From assembly GCF_024199905.1 (NCBI RefSeq), contig NZ_JANAFB010000032.1, forward strand, positions 1 to 34,201: a DNA stretch of 34,201 nucleotides, in the 5' to 3' direction. Origin of the DNA: Rothia santali (GTDB lineage Bacteria > Actinomycetota > Actinomycetes > Actinomycetales > Micrococcaceae). Positions 1-8,485 of this stretch are shown here, piece by piece. Both the position numbers and the translations under genes were made by a program. The notes beneath the pieces are model-generated. The model was not told where the DNA came from, made no database searches, and worked only from the letters and a program-made list of their open reading frames with translations. Position 1 is the stretch's first letter. Every line of letters begins with the position of its first letter.

Positions 1-654
1 GGGCGGGGCGGCGGCGTCCCCCGCGGCGGCGGGCGGGGCGGCGGCGTCGTCCTGCAGCTGCCGCTTGCGGCTCAGGAGCCTGCCGCGCAGGTCCTCCGCA
101 CCCCGGCGCGTCAGGAAGCGCAGGTGCAAGGTCGACTCGCCGGCGTCGGCGACCTCGAAGCGCAGCTCGGCCAACCCCAGGATCCGCGCCAGGAGCGGCT
201 GGGAGATCTCGATGGCCTGCACCCGGTCCAGGCGTGCCTGCTTCTCCTTGCGGAACAGCGCCCCCTCGCGGACCCGGACGGTATCCGCGGTGACCGCGTA
301 GCGGGTGAACCACCAGGACCAGAACATGCCGCCCAGGACCAGCAGCACGACGCCGACGACGATCAGCCACCCCACCAGCTCGAGGCCGCGGACGAACTCG
401 GGGATCCCGCGGCCGAGCTCGCCCGCGTCGAAGCCGTTCTCGAAGACCGACTCCACGACGTTGCGCCCGACCACGAAGACCAGCACCAGGAGCGCGATCC
501 AGAAGCGGGCGAGGGGGGTCAGCGGATGCACCCGCTCCCAGACCAGGGGCTCGACGTCGTCCCGCCCCGCCCCCGCGCCCCGCGGCCCGACGGCGTCACT
601 GGGCGTTCCGCGCGCCCCGGCGGCGTCTCCCGGCGTTCCGTTCGACTCGGTCAT
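1..654 (-). CDS. Bacterial PH-domain (bPH2, YdbT-like) membrane protein, C-terminus cut by window edge
   Basis: The frame opens with ATG at 654, directly after the TAG stop of the upstream PH-domain gene, and stays open for 218 codons to the window edge, so the C-terminus is missing. After a disordered, Gly/Ala-rich N-terminus of about 35 residues comes the YdbT-like ERVHPLTPL segment. Two hydrophobic helices follow (around ALLVLVFVVG and LIVVGVVLLVLGGMFWSWW), then a bPH2 fold starting FTRYAVTADTVRVREGALF. The visible end is an Asp/Ala/Pro-rich tail. Bacterial PH2 proteins of this type occur in pairs (YdbS/YdbT in Bacillus) and act in the membrane; their biochemical role is poorly known. It is the last visible gene of the folate/ftsH operon and is co-transcribed with its partner. 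Confidence 0.8.
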   Translation of the reverse strand, partial: MTESNGTPGDAAGARGTPSDAVGPRGAGAGRDDVEPLVWERVHPLTPLARFWIALLVLVFVVGRNVVESVFENGFDAGELGRGIPEFVRGLELVGWLIVVGVVLLVLGGMFWSWWFTRYAVTADTVRVREGALFRKEKQARLDRVQAIEISQPLLARILGLAELRFEVADAGESTLHLRFLTRRGAEDLRGRLLSRKRQLQDDAAAPPAAAGDAAAPP

Positions 655-1245
655 CTACAGCGCCGCCAGACGGTCCTCGCCGCGCTGGGCGAGGTCTTCG
701 CGGAGGCGGGCGGCGTCGTGCTGGCTGATGCCCTCGATCTTGACGTCCGTGGACGCCGACGCCGTGTGCAGCTCGACCTTGGCCAACCCGAACAGCCGAT
801 CCCACGGCCCCGAGGAGACCTCGACGTACTGCATCCGGCCGTACGGGACCACCGTGATGCGGTGCCACATGACCCCGCGGCGCACGAGGAGGTCGTCCTC
901 GCGCTCGGAGTAGCCGCGGGCGCGGGCCCGGCGCGGGGAGAGGACCAGCTCGAGGATCGTCCACGCCAGCGAGAGCGCCGGCAGGGCGATCGCCAGCCAC
1001 AGCCACGGCCAGGACCAGATCCCGAGCAGGCGCAGCACGAGCGGGACGCAGAGGACCGCCGTGGTGATCACCCCGGAGACGGCCTCGTTGATGAGCAGGA
1101 CCGTGAGGTACTTCGCGTCGGGCCGGACCCAGGGGGAGTCCCAGGCGTCCAGGGCCGCGAGCCGCCGCTCGAAGGCGGGGCCGCCCTCACCGAGGTGTCT
1201 GCGGGCCTCGCCTCCGGTCGCGGGGGCGTTCTCGGTCTCTGGCAT
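655..1245 (-). CDS. Bacterial PH-domain (bPH2, YdbS-like) membrane protein
   Basis: This 196-residue protein has a charged N-terminus, the motif SPWVRPDAKYLTV, two membrane helices (about residues 48-70 and 78-100), then a bPH2 domain. The domain includes YSEREDDLLVRRGVMWHR and VPYGRMQYVEVSSGPWDRLFGL, the typical core in which a basic strand is followed by a RxQxVxxxxGxxxRxxGL-like element. It fits the shorter member of YdbS/YdbT pairs. The ATG at 1245 lies 59 bases inside the preceding DUF3180 gene, and the TAG stop abuts the ATG of the next PH gene, so the pair is translationally linked. The molecular function is unknown; membrane localisation follows from the helices. Confidence 0.85.
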   Translation of the reverse strand: MPETENAPATGGEARRHLGEGGPAFERRLAALDAWDSPWVRPDAKYLTVLLINEAVSGVITTAVLCVPLVLRLLGIWSWPWLWLAIALPALSLAWTILELVLSPRRARARGYSEREDDLLVRRGVMWHRITVVPYGRMQYVEVSSGPWDRLFGLAKVELHTASASTDVKIEGISQHDAARLREDLAQRGEDRLAAL

Positions 1246-1753
1246 AGCCGCCTTCTCCTTCGGGCGCGTCGCGGTCGCCGCGCGGGTGCTGCGGGGAGTA
1301 CGGATCCTCCGACTCCCCGGGGTCCTCGGGGGGCCGCTTGCACCAGCTCTCGGCCAGCACGCCCGCCGCCCCCACGGCCAACCCTACGGCACCGTTGAGC
1401 GCGGCCAGCGGGAGCGTCGACGTCGTGCCGCGGTACTGCATCAGCGTGAGCTCGTGCAGCAGCGCCCCGATGCCCCACCCGGCCAGCAGCGCACCGTAGA
1501 CCGCGCAGGCCTGGGCGAAGACCACGATCCGGGAGGCGAGGATGGGGTCGATCCGCCGGGTCCGCGGCTCCCGGATGTGGGCGCGCACGCGCCAGCCCAG
1601 CACCAGCGCCGCGGCGCCGAGGAACGCGCTGATCAGCAGCGAGAACCAGGGCAGCACGAGCGCGCCGCCGCCCCACACGGAGTTGACGACGGCGCCCAGG
1701 GCCAGGCCCAGCGCGCCCAGCAGGGCCAGCCAGCGGATCTTGAGCGGCTTCAT
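1187..1753 (-). CDS. DUF3180 family membrane protein
   Basis: This 188-residue protein has four predicted membrane helices: about residues 7-26, 31-55, 75-99 and 118-138. Their boundaries include RWLALLGALGLALGAVVNS and PLAALNGAVGLAVGAAGVL. A long, very polar tail rich in Arg, Asp, Glu and Pro follows. The fold and the position immediately after folK match the actinobacterial DUF3180 family, which has no assigned function. It starts two bases after the folK stop and overlaps the following PH gene by 59 bases, unusually long for this operon. The tail is the part encoded in the overlap, so its odd composition may partly reflect constraint from the other frame. An earlier true stop is not possible in this frame. 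Confidence 0.8.
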   Translation of the reverse strand: MKPLKIRWLALLGALGLALGAVVNSVWGGGALVLPWFSLLISAFLGAAALVLGWRVRAHIREPRTRRIDPILASRIVVFAQACAVYGALLAGWGIGALLHELTLMQYRGTTSTLPLAALNGAVGLAVGAAGVLAESWCKRPPEDPGESEDPYSPQHPRGDRDAPEGEGGYARDRERPRDRRRGPQTPR

Positions 1754-1755
1754 CC

Positions 1756-2259
1756 CTACCCCTCCGCGGGCGGTTCCAGGTAACCGCGCAGGCCGTCGAG
1801 GTCGGGGGCGCGCTGCGCGAGCACCGCGACCGGCACCCCGCCCAGCGTCGCCTCGGGGTCCATGAGCGCCCAGGGGGCCAGCACGAAGGCGCGCTCGGCC
1901 GCGCGCGGGTGCGGCAGGACGAGGTCCGGCTCGTCCATGCGCAGCTGACCGTAGGCCACGATGTCCACGTCCAGGGTCCGGGGCCCCCAGCGCACCTCGC
2001 GGATCCGCTCGAACGCGGCCTCGAGCTCCTGGCAGTACCGCAGGAGGGCGAAGGGCCGCAGGTCGGTCACGATCCTGACCACCTGGTTGAGGTAGTCGGG
2101 CTGTCCCTCGGGGCCGCCCACCGGGGCCGTGACGGCGACCGGGGACACCGCCTCGACCGTGATGCGCTCGTGCTCGCCGAGCAGCGCCACCGTCCGGCTC
2201 AGCGTGTCCGCCGAGGCCCCGAGGTTGGAGCCGAGGGCGAGGACCGACGTCACTGGCAT
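1756..2259 (-). CDS. folK: 2-amino-4-hydroxy-6-hydroxymethyldihydropteridine pyrophosphokinase (HPPK)
   Basis: FolK transfers pyrophosphate from ATP to 6-hydroxymethyl-7,8-dihydropterin, giving the substrate of FolP. The 167-residue protein starts with the family's ALGSNLG motif (residues 8-14). It carries the HPPK signature RWGPRTLDVDIV, including the magnesium-binding Asp-x-Asp, followed by LPHPRAAERAFVLAPWA, the conserved LPHPR element. Length is normal for a monofunctional bacterial enzyme. The ATG at 2259 lies 10 bases inside folB, indicating coupled translation. It is the last step-specific pterin gene in the folE-folP-folB-folK order. Confidence 0.95.
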   Translation of the reverse strand: MPVTSVLALGSNLGASADTLSRTVALLGEHERITVEAVSPVAVTAPVGGPEGQPDYLNQVVRIVTDLRPFALLRYCQELEAAFERIREVRWGPRTLDVDIVAYGQLRMDEPDLVLPHPRAAERAFVLAPWALMDPEATLGGVPVAVLAQRAPDLDGLRGYLEPPAEG

Positions 2260-2675
2260 GGGCGCTCCCGGTAGATCGTGACGGAGACGTCGGCGAAGGT
2301 CACCTCGATGGGCGCCTTGGGCTTGTGCACGGTGACCTCGACGGCGCGGGCCGGGTAATCCCGCAGGACGTCCCCGGCGATCCGCTCGGCCAGCGCCTCC
2401 ACGAGGTTGAAGCTCTCGCCGACGATGACGTCCTTGACGCTCTCGGCGATCTCGCCGTAGTTGATGGTGTCCCGCAGGTCGTCGCTGCGCCCGGCGGCCG
2501 TCAGGTCCGCGAACAGGGAGAGGTCGACGAAGAACGGCTGGCCCACGCGCTTCTCCTGGTCGAAGACGCCGTGGTAACCCACGGCCCCGATCCCGGTCAC
2601 GGTGATGCGGTCAAGCCCCGCGCCGACGGTCCGGCCGTGGTCGGCCCCCGCTGCGGATGGCGATTTCTCGGACAA
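2250..2675 (-). CDS. folB: Dihydroneopterin aldolase
   Basis: FolB cleaves 7,8-dihydroneopterin to 6-hydroxymethyl-7,8-dihydropterin and glycolaldehyde, between FolE and FolK in folate synthesis. The 141-residue protein contains the family features: DRITVTGIGAVGYHGVFDQE near the N-terminus with the Tyr/His/Gly/Val core and substrate-binding Glu, a DTINYGEIA element, a NLVEALAERIA helix, and VTVHKPKAPI with the catalytic Lys. The first 20 residues (SEKSPSAAGADHGRTVGAGL) are an extension beyond the usual start, so a slightly later start is conceivable, but ATG at 2675 is the best candidate. It starts 12 bases after the folP stop and overlaps folK by 10 bases. Confidence 0.95.
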   Translation of the reverse strand: MSEKSPSAAGADHGRTVGAGLDRITVTGIGAVGYHGVFDQEKRVGQPFFVDLSLFADLTAAGRSDDLRDTINYGEIAESVKDVIVGESFNLVEALAERIAGDVLRDYPARAVEVTVHKPKAPIEVTFADVSVTIYRERPCQ

Positions 2676-2687
2676 AGCTCTCCCTCG

Positions 2688-3635
2688 TCAGTTCTGGTGC
2701 TCGGTGATCGGATGGGTCCGCGGCGCGGCGCCGGGACGGGGCGGCCGCTCGGCGGCGAGCCAGCTCCGGGTCACCGCCAGCGCGTCGGCCGTGGCGGCGA
2801 CGTCGTGCACGCGGACGGCCCAGGCCCCGCGCTCGGCGGCCAGCGCGGAGATCGCGGCGGTGGCCGTGTCCCGCTCCCCGGCCGGGACGGCGTCGACCCC
2901 GCGGGAGCGCGCCAGCGCCGTGCCGATGAAGCGCTTGCGCGAGGCCGCGACCAGGACCGGGTGGCCCAGCGACGTCAGGCGGTCCAGGCGCGCCAGGAGC
3001 CGCCAGTCCTGCTCCCCGCCCTTGGCGAAGCCGAGTCCCGGGTCGAGGATGATGCGCTCGGGCGCGACGCCGCCGGCGATGAGCCGCCCGCGCTGGGTCA
3101 GCAGCTCGGCGCGGACCTCCTCCACGACGTCGTCGTACTCGGCCCGGGCGTCCATGGTCCGGGAGTCGCCGCGGGCGTGGGTCAGGACGTAGGGGACGCC
3201 GGCGGCGGCGCACGCCGCGATCATCTCCTCGGACAGCTCCGTGCCCGAGACGTCGTTGACGATCTGCGCGCCCGCCTCGACCGCCGCGCGCGCGGTGGCC
3301 GCGTGCTTGGTGTCCGCCGAGACCACGACGTCGCGCTCGGCCAGCCGGGAGATCACCTCGAGGGTCCGGCGCTGCTCCTCGGCCGGGTCCACCGGCGCGG
3401 CGCCCGGGCGGGTGGACTCGCCCCCGACGTCGACGACGTCGGCCCCCGCCTCGACCATCGCCAGCGCGTGGGAGACCGCGGCCTCGACGCCGGCGTGGGC
3501 GCCGCCGTCCGAGAACGAGTCGGGAGTGAGGTTGAGGACGCCCATGATGAGGGTCCGGTCCGCGGGAAGCGCCGCGAAGGTCCCCCAGCCCCGGGTCTCG
3601 CCCCGCCCCGCGGGGCGGCTCGGGGCCGCCGTCAC
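2688..3635 (-). CDS. folP: Dihydropteroate synthase
   Basis: FolP condenses 6-hydroxymethyl-dihydropterin pyrophosphate with p-aminobenzoate to form dihydropteroate; it is the sulfonamide target. The protein is 315 residues from a GTG at 3635. I chose this start because the GTG overlaps the folE stop as GTGA, while the open frame further upstream lies inside folE. Diagnostic motifs are [15 protein letters not shown] (about 31-45), [11 protein letters not shown] (about 69-79), [19 protein letters not shown] and the C-terminal SRKRFIG and VRVHDV. These form the pterin- and phosphate-binding sites of the TIM barrel. It is part of the contiguous folate block. Confidence 0.95.
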   Translation of the reverse strand: MTAAPSRPAGRGETRGWGTFAALPADRTLIMGVLNLTPDSFSDGGAHAGVEAAVSHALAMVEAGADVVDVGGESTRPGAAPVDPAEEQRRTLEVISRLAERDVVVSADTKHAATARAAVEAGAQIVNDVSGTELSEEMIAACAAAGVPYVLTHARGDSRTMDARAEYDDVVEEVRAELLTQRGRLIAGGVAPERIILDPGLGFAKGGEQDWRLLARLDRLTSLGHPVLVAASRKRFIGTALARSRGVDAVPAGERDTATAAISALAAERGAWAVRVHDVAATADALAVTRSWLAAERPPRPGAAPRTHPITEHQN

Positions 3636-4213
3636 GAGCGGGTCCCCGCCCCGTTGATGAGGCTCATGGCCTCCGCGCGGGTCGCGTTGTCCCGCAGCTG
3701 GCCGCGCACCGCCGAGGTGACGGTCCGGGCGCCGGGCTTCTGGACCCCGCGCATGGACATGCACATGTGCTCGCCTTCGATCACCACGATTGCCCCGGCC
3801 GGGTGCAGGAACTCCTGCAGCGCGTCCACGATCTGGCTGGTCAGGCGCTCCTGGACCTGCGGCCGCTTCGCGTAGAGGTCCACGAGCCGGGCCAGCTTGG
3901 ACAGGCCCGTGACCTGGCCGCTCTCGCCGGGGATGTAGCCGACGTGGGCATGGCCGTGGAACGGGACCAGGTGGTGCTCGCAGGTCGAGTAGAAGGGGAT
4001 GTCCTTGACCAGGACCATCTCCGAGTGGCCGATGTCGAAGGTCGTGGAGAGCAGCTCCTCCGGCGAGTGGCCGAGCCCGGAGAACATCTCCTCGTAGGCG
4101 CGCGCGACCCGGGCGGGGGTGTCGATCAGTCCGTCACGATCCGGGTCCTCGCCGATCGCGGCGAGGATCTCGCGGACCGCGGCCTCGATGCGGGGCAGGT
4201 CCACGCGGCTCAC
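3632..4213 (-). CDS. folE: GTP cyclohydrolase I (type IA)
   Basis: FolE converts GTP to 7,8-dihydroneopterin triphosphate, the first committed step of tetrahydrofolate synthesis. The 193-residue length is typical. Zinc ligands are visible as Cys78 and His81 in [14 protein letters not shown] and Cys151 in [11 protein letters not shown]. The substrate-binding stretch [20 protein letters not shown] is intact, so this is the zinc-dependent FolE1 type. Its ATG overlaps the ftsH stop by four bases (ATGA) and its stop overlaps the folP GTG start. The ftsH-folE-folP-folB-folK order is widespread in actinobacteria. Confidence 0.96.
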   Translation of the reverse strand: MSRVDLPRIEAAVREILAAIGEDPDRDGLIDTPARVARAYEEMFSGLGHSPEELLSTTFDIGHSEMVLVKDIPFYSTCEHHLVPFHGHAHVGYIPGESGQVTGLSKLARLVDLYAKRPQVQERLTSQIVDALQEFLHPAGAIVVIEGEHMCMSMRGVQKPGARTVTSAVRGQLRDNATRAEAMSLINGAGTRS

Positions 4214-6396
4214 CGGTCCTGCGGGCCGACCGGCCCCTCGGCCCCGGGACCTCCCTCGGCGGGACCGCCCTGGGGGCCGCCGGCCTCACCGGTGCCCGGG
4301 GGCGTGCTGCCCTGCGAGTGGCTCGGCACCTCGAGCGGGTGCTCGGGCTTGGCCGCCACGGCCTGGTCCTGCGGCGCCATGTCCTCGGGGTCCTCGGCGC
4401 CGGCCGCCTCGGCCTCGGCCTTCTCGGCCGGGGTGGAGATGGGCGGCAGCTCGGAGACCGCGCGGGTCTCCTTGGACAGCCAGACGTCGCGCAGCGGGCG
4501 CTTGCGGACGTCCTGGAAGACCGCGGCGATCTCCGCCTCGTTGAGGGTCTCCTTGTCCAGCAGCTCGAAGGCGAGCCGGTCCAGGACGTCGCGGTTGTCG
4601 TTGAGGATCGCGTAGGCCTCGTCGTGGGCGTGGTCGATGAGCGCGCGCACCTCGGCGTCGATCTGCGCGGCGACCTGTTCCGAGTACTCGCGGCCGCCCA
4701 TCCCGGCGTCGCGCCCCAGGAACGGCTCGGTGTTGCCCGAGCCGAGCTTGACGGCGCCGACGACGGCGGACATGCCGTACTCGGTGACCATCTTGCGGGC
4801 CGTGCTGGTCGCCTTGTCGATGTCGTTGGCCGCACCCGTCGAGGGGTCGTGGAACACGATCTCCTCGGCCACCCGGCCGCCGAGCGCGTAGGCCAGCTGG
4901 TCCAGCAGCTCGTTGCGGGTCGTGGAGTACTTGTCGTCCACCGGCATGACCATCGTGTAGCCGAGCGCGCGGCCGCGGGGCAGGATGGTGATCTTGGTGA
5001 CCGGGTCGGTGTTGCGCAGGGCCGCCGCGACCAGGGCGTGGCCGCCCTCGTGGTACGCGGTGATCTTGCGCTCCAGCTCCTTCATGAGCCGTGAGCGGCG
5101 CTGCGGGCCCGCGATCACGCGGTCGATCGCCTCGTCCAGCGCGCGGTCGTCGATGATCTGAGCGTTGGAGCGCGCGGTGAGCAGCGCGGCCTCGTTCATC
5201 ACGTTGGCCAGGTCCGCGCCCGTGAAGCCCGGGGTCTTCTTGGCGACCTGCGCGAGGTCCACGTTGGTGGCCAGGCGCTTGCCCTCCCCGTGCACCTCGA
5301 GGATCCGCTTGCGGCCCTTGAGGTCCGGGGCGTCGACGCCGATCTGGCGGTCGAAGCGCCCGGGGCGCAGCAGCGCGGGGTCCAGCACGTCCGGCCGGTT
5401 GGTGGCCGCGATGAGGATGATGTTGGTGTTCTCGTCGAACCCGTCCATCTCCACCAGGAGCTGGTTCAGGGTCTGCTCGCGCTCGTCGTTGCCGCCGCCC
5501 ATGCCGGCGCCGCGCTGGCGGCCGACGGCGTCGATCTCGTCGACGAAGATGATCGCGGCCTCGTTCTGCTTGGCCTGCTCGAAGAGGTCGCGCACGCGCG
5601 AGGCGCCCACGCCCACGAACATCTCGACGAAGTCGGAGCCCGAGATCGAGAAGAACGGCACCCCGGCCTCGCCGGCCACGGCCTTGGCCAGCAGGGTCTT
5701 GCCCGTGCCGGGAGGGCCGTAGAGCAGCACGCCCTTGGGGATCTTGGCGCCCACCGAGGTGAAGCGCGCGGGGTCGGTCAGGAACTCCTTGACCTCCTGG
5801 AGCTCCTCGACCGCCTCGTCCGAGCCGGCGACGTCGGAGAACTTCACGGTCGAGTTCTCCTTGTTGAACTTCTTGGCCTTGGACTTGCCGAAGGACATGA
5901 TCTGGCTGCCGCCGCCGCTCATGCGGGAGAGCAGGAACCAGAAGATCAGGAGGATGACCAGGAAGGGCAGGAGGAAGCCCAGCAGCGAGGTGAACCAGTT
6001 GCTCTGCACCGGCTGGTCCGTGTAGCCCTGCAGCCCGGCGTTGTCCATCGCGGTGACGACGTCGCCGGCGCGCGGCTGGACGTAGTAGAAGACCACGGAC
6101 TTGCCGAGGTCCCGGCCGTCCTGGCTGTAGTCGTCCTTGAGCGACAGCTCGACCTTCTGGTCGCCGTCGAAGATCTTGGCCTCGTTGACCTTGTCGTCCT
6201 GGAGCAGCTGCATGCCCACGTTGGTGTCGACCCGGTTGCTCTCCCCGGACGTCGAGACGTAGATCATCGGCAGCAGCACCAGGAGCGCGAGGAAGATCCA
6301 GAAGTACGGTCCCTTGAGGATCCGATCCCTCAGGGACTTCTTCTGGGGGGTGTTCTGCTGTGCCAAATCTGTCGTGCCTTCCGGTGAGGTCGTCAC
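4210..6396 (-). CDS. ftsH: ATP-dependent zinc metalloprotease FtsH
   Basis: FtsH is a membrane-anchored AAA+ protease that extracts and degrades misfolded membrane proteins and regulatory proteins. The 728-residue protein has membrane helices at about 31-47 and 136-157 flanking an extracytoplasmic domain. The AAA module has Walker A GPPGTGKT (227-234), Walker [10 protein letters not shown] (282-290) and the second region of homology [20 protein letters not shown]. The zinc site is HEGGH (449-453), with the third ligand in the [12 protein letters not shown] segment. The C-terminal 80-100 residues are an acidic, Gly/Pro-rich, disordered tail, longer than in many homologues. The GTG at 6396 has no obvious ribosome-binding site; a TTG ten codons later preceded by GGAAGG is an alternative start. 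Confidence 0.96.
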   Translation of the reverse strand: MTTSPEGTTDLAQQNTPQKKSLRDRILKGPYFWIFLALLVLLPMIYVSTSGESNRVDTNVGMQLLQDDKVNEAKIFDGDQKVELSLKDDYSQDGRDLGKSVVFYYVQPRAGDVVTAMDNAGLQGYTDQPVQSNWFTSLLGFLLPFLVILLIFWFLLSRMSGGGSQIMSFGKSKAKKFNKENSTVKFSDVAGSDEAVEELQEVKEFLTDPARFTSVGAKIPKGVLLYGPPGTGKTLLAKAVAGEAGVPFFSISGSDFVEMFVGVGASRVRDLFEQAKQNEAAIIFVDEIDAVGRQRGAGMGGGNDEREQTLNQLLVEMDGFDENTNIILIAATNRPDVLDPALLRPGRFDRQIGVDAPDLKGRKRILEVHGEGKRLATNVDLAQVAKKTPGFTGADLANVMNEAALLTARSNAQIIDDRALDEAIDRVIAGPQRRSRLMKELERKITAYHEGGHALVAAALRNTDPVTKITILPRGRALGYTMVMPVDDKYSTTRNELLDQLAYALGGRVAEEIVFHDPSTGAANDIDKATSTARKMVTEYGMSAVVGAVKLGSGNTEPFLGRDAGMGGREYSEQVAAQIDAEVRALIDHAHDEAYAILNDNRDVLDRLAFELLDKETLNEAEIAAVFQDVRKRPLRDVWLSKETRAVSELPPISTPAEKAEAEAAGAEDPEDMAPQDQAVAAKPEHPLEVPSHSQGSTPPGTGEAGGPQGGPAEGGPGAEGPVGPQDR

Positions 6397-6419
6397 GGGT
6401 GACGCATGGTCACGGGTGA
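6392..6419. repeat. Two direct copies of GTCACGGGTGA over the ftsH start
   Basis: GTCACGGGTGA occurs at 6392-6402 and 6409-6419, 17 bases apart start to start. Each copy contains the dyad TCAC-GG-GTGA. The first copy covers the annotated GTG start codon of ftsH and the second lies just upstream of it. The arrangement could bind a regulator or reflect a local duplication; no function is established. Confidence 0.6.
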
Positions 6420-6617
6420 TGTGAGGTCTCGGAAAAGGCTACCGCCGTGAGCTGAGAGTCCCCTCGGACTTATCCTCACAGCGGAAGCCCCTGCCGTGCC
6501 GCGGGACGGCCGCGCCGCACCCGCCCCCGCGCCGTCGGCGGACGGTCGATCGGCACCGTCGGTGCGACGCCGTCGGGGCGGGCGGCGCGGTCGGTGCGGG
6601 CGCCCGGGCGCGGGCTC
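6420..6617. other. Intergenic region between hpt and ftsH
   Basis: About 220 bases separate the hpt stop from the ftsH start, the largest gap in the housekeeping block, so ftsH may have its own promoter here. I see no convincing -10/-35 pair. Close to the hpt stop there is a perfect 12-base palindrome GCGCCCGGGCGC (6600-6611) and a small GCACC/GGTGC hairpin near 6553-6565. Neither is followed by a T-run, so termination of hpt is only possible, not shown. Confidence 0.4.
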
Positions 6618-7169
6618 CTACGAGTAGACGTGCGGGGCGAGCGTGCCGATGAAGTCCAGGTTGCGGTAGCGCTCGGCGAAGTCGAGGCCGTAGCCCACCA
6701 CGAACTCGGGCTCGATGTCCCAGCCGATGTACTTGACCGGGATCTCGGTCTTGACCGAGGCCGGCTTGCGCAGCAGCGCGCAGATCTCCACCGAGCTGGC
6801 CCCGCGGGACTCGAGGTTGGACTTGAGCCAGGACAGGGTGAGCCCCGAGTCGATGATGTCCTCGACGATGAGGACGTCGCGCCCGTGCAGGTCCGTGTCC
6901 AGGTCCTTGAGGATCCGCACGACGCCGGAGGACTTGGTCCCCGAGCCGTAGGAGGACACGGCCATCCAGTCCATCGTGTAGTGGGCGTGCAGCGCGCGGG
7001 AGAGGTCGGCCATGACCATCACGGCGCCCTTGAGCACCCCCACCAGCAGGACGTCCCGGTCCTTGTAGTCCTCGTCGATCTGCGCGGCGAGCTCGGCGAT
7101 CTTCTCCTGGATCTGCTCCCGCGTATAGAGAACGTGCTTGAGATCGTCCTTGACGTCCTGTGAATCCAC
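6618..7169 (-). CDS. hpt: Hypoxanthine phosphoribosyltransferase
   Basis: This enzyme salvages hypoxanthine (and usually guanine) with PRPP to give IMP/GMP in the cytoplasm. The 183-residue protein has the PRPP-binding signature VLIVEDIIDSGLTL (about 99-112), the N-terminal LLVGVLKGAVMVMADL with the conserved Lys-Gly, the flexible-loop region SSYGSGTKSSG, and the purine-binding YIGWDIEPEFVVGYGLDFAERYRN at the C-terminus. Length matches the family. It begins 22 bases after the tilS stop, and hpt following tilS is the common arrangement in bacteria. Confidence 0.96.
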   Translation of the reverse strand: MDSQDVKDDLKHVLYTREQIQEKIAELAAQIDEDYKDRDVLLVGVLKGAVMVMADLSRALHAHYTMDWMAVSSYGSGTKSSGVVRILKDLDTDLHGRDVLIVEDIIDSGLTLSWLKSNLESRGASSVEICALLRKPASVKTEIPVKYIGWDIEPEFVVGYGLDFAERYRNLDFIGTLAPHVYS

Positions 7170-7191
7170 TGATGTCTCCTGCTGTGGTGAC

Positions 7192-8485
7192 CTATTTCAA
7201 GTTCTGGGCCGAGGGCCCCGGAGGGGCCGCGGCGGGAGGCGTCCGCTGACCCACGAACACCAGCGCCCCGGCGGCCGCGGACTCCGCGGCCGTGGCGTGA
7301 CGGTCGAGGGGGCGACGGCGCCACACGGCAACTCTACCCGCCATCTGCACCGGTCCCGCATTCCCCGCGCCCGCCGCCAGCTCCTCGAGGGCGGCGAGCC
7401 GCTCGTGGCTCGGCGACTCGCCCCCGGCGGCGACGACGGCGCGGGCCAGCACCCGGCGCCGCAGCGGGGATGCTGGTCCCGCAGGGCCGCGAGCAGCAGC
7501 GCGCACCGCGGGCCAGCGGGCCCGCCGGCGGGGGCCTCCCGATCAGCAGGATCGGCCTCCGCCGTCGCGGGGGGATCCGCCTCTCGGGCCCCGGGGCGAT
7601 CCGCCTCTCCCGGTCGGGCCGGATCCGGGTCCTGGAAGCGCGCCGGGTCCGCCGCGGCCTCCCCGGCCGCGCGGTCGGTCAGCTCCTCGATCAGCTCGGC
7701 GTCGGGCCCCAGCACCGAGGCCGTGCGGGCCAGGGCGCGCTTGATGCCCGGTCCGAGGTGCCGCTCCAGGTGGGGCACGACGTCGTGCCGGACCCGGTTG
7801 CGCAGGAACGAGCGCTCCTCGTTGCTGGGGTCCTGCCACGGCCGCAGCCCCTCCGCGGCGCAGATCTCCTCGACCTGCTCCCGGCGCAGGGCGAGGAACG
7901 GGCGGATCAGGCGGGCGGAGCCCAGGGCGCGGCCCTCGGGCATCCCAGCCAGCGAGCGGGTCCCGGAGCCGCGGGCCAGGCCCAGCAGGACCGTCTCCGC
8001 CTGGTCGTCGAGGGTGTGGCCGAGCAGCACGGCGACGGCGTCGTGCTCGGCGGCCAGGCGCTCCAGGGCGGCGTAGCGGGCCTCCCGGGCGGCCATCTCG
8101 AGGCCGCCGCCCTCCCGGCGCACCTCCACGCGCTGGGTCAGGACCGGGTCCAGGCCGAGCGCGCGGCAGGCCGCGGCGGCGTCGGCCGCGGCGGCATCGG
8201 ATCCGTCCTGCAGGCCGTGGTCGACGACGGCGGCGCCCACCCGCAGGTCCCCGCGGCGGGCGAAGTGCGCGGCGACGGCCGCGAGCGCGAGGAGTCGGCG
8301 CCGCCGCTGCAGGCGACCAGCACGAGCGGGGCACGGTCCGCAGCGTCCGGGCCGGCCGCGCGCCGGGAGCGGCCCGTGGGGGCGATCCCGAGCCCGGGCA
8401 GCTGGCGCCGCAGGACCTCGGCAAGCGCCCCGCGGGCCGCTCCCACGGTCGGGTGCAGGCGGCCCTGCCGGCCGCTCTGGGCCAT
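7192..8485 (-). CDS. tilS: tRNA(Ile)-lysidine synthetase, with two apparent frameshifts
   Basis: TilS modifies C34 of the CAU-anticodon tRNA-Ile to lysidine and is normally essential. The start ATG at 8485 shares one base with the stop of the upstream metalloprotease. The N-terminal frame reads to the PP-loop SGGADS (about residues 60-65), then shifts near 8291-8292. From there a second frame continues with VGAAVVDHGLQDG, LLGHTLDDQAETVLLGLARGSG and RPFLALRREQVEEIC. A second shift near 7466-7469 moves into the frame that ends at TAG 7192-7194. Adding one G at each site restores a 431-residue protein of normal length. Both sites are G runs, so sequencing error is more likely than loss of an essential gene. 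A low-complexity linker rich in Glu-Ala-Asp-Pro lies in the middle. Confidence 0.85.

Noticed and set aside
7192-8485. tilS as a genuine pseudogene
   Set aside because: TilS is normally essential, both shifts fall in G runs, and the repaired length is exactly 432 codons. Sequencing error is more likely, though real loss is not excluded.
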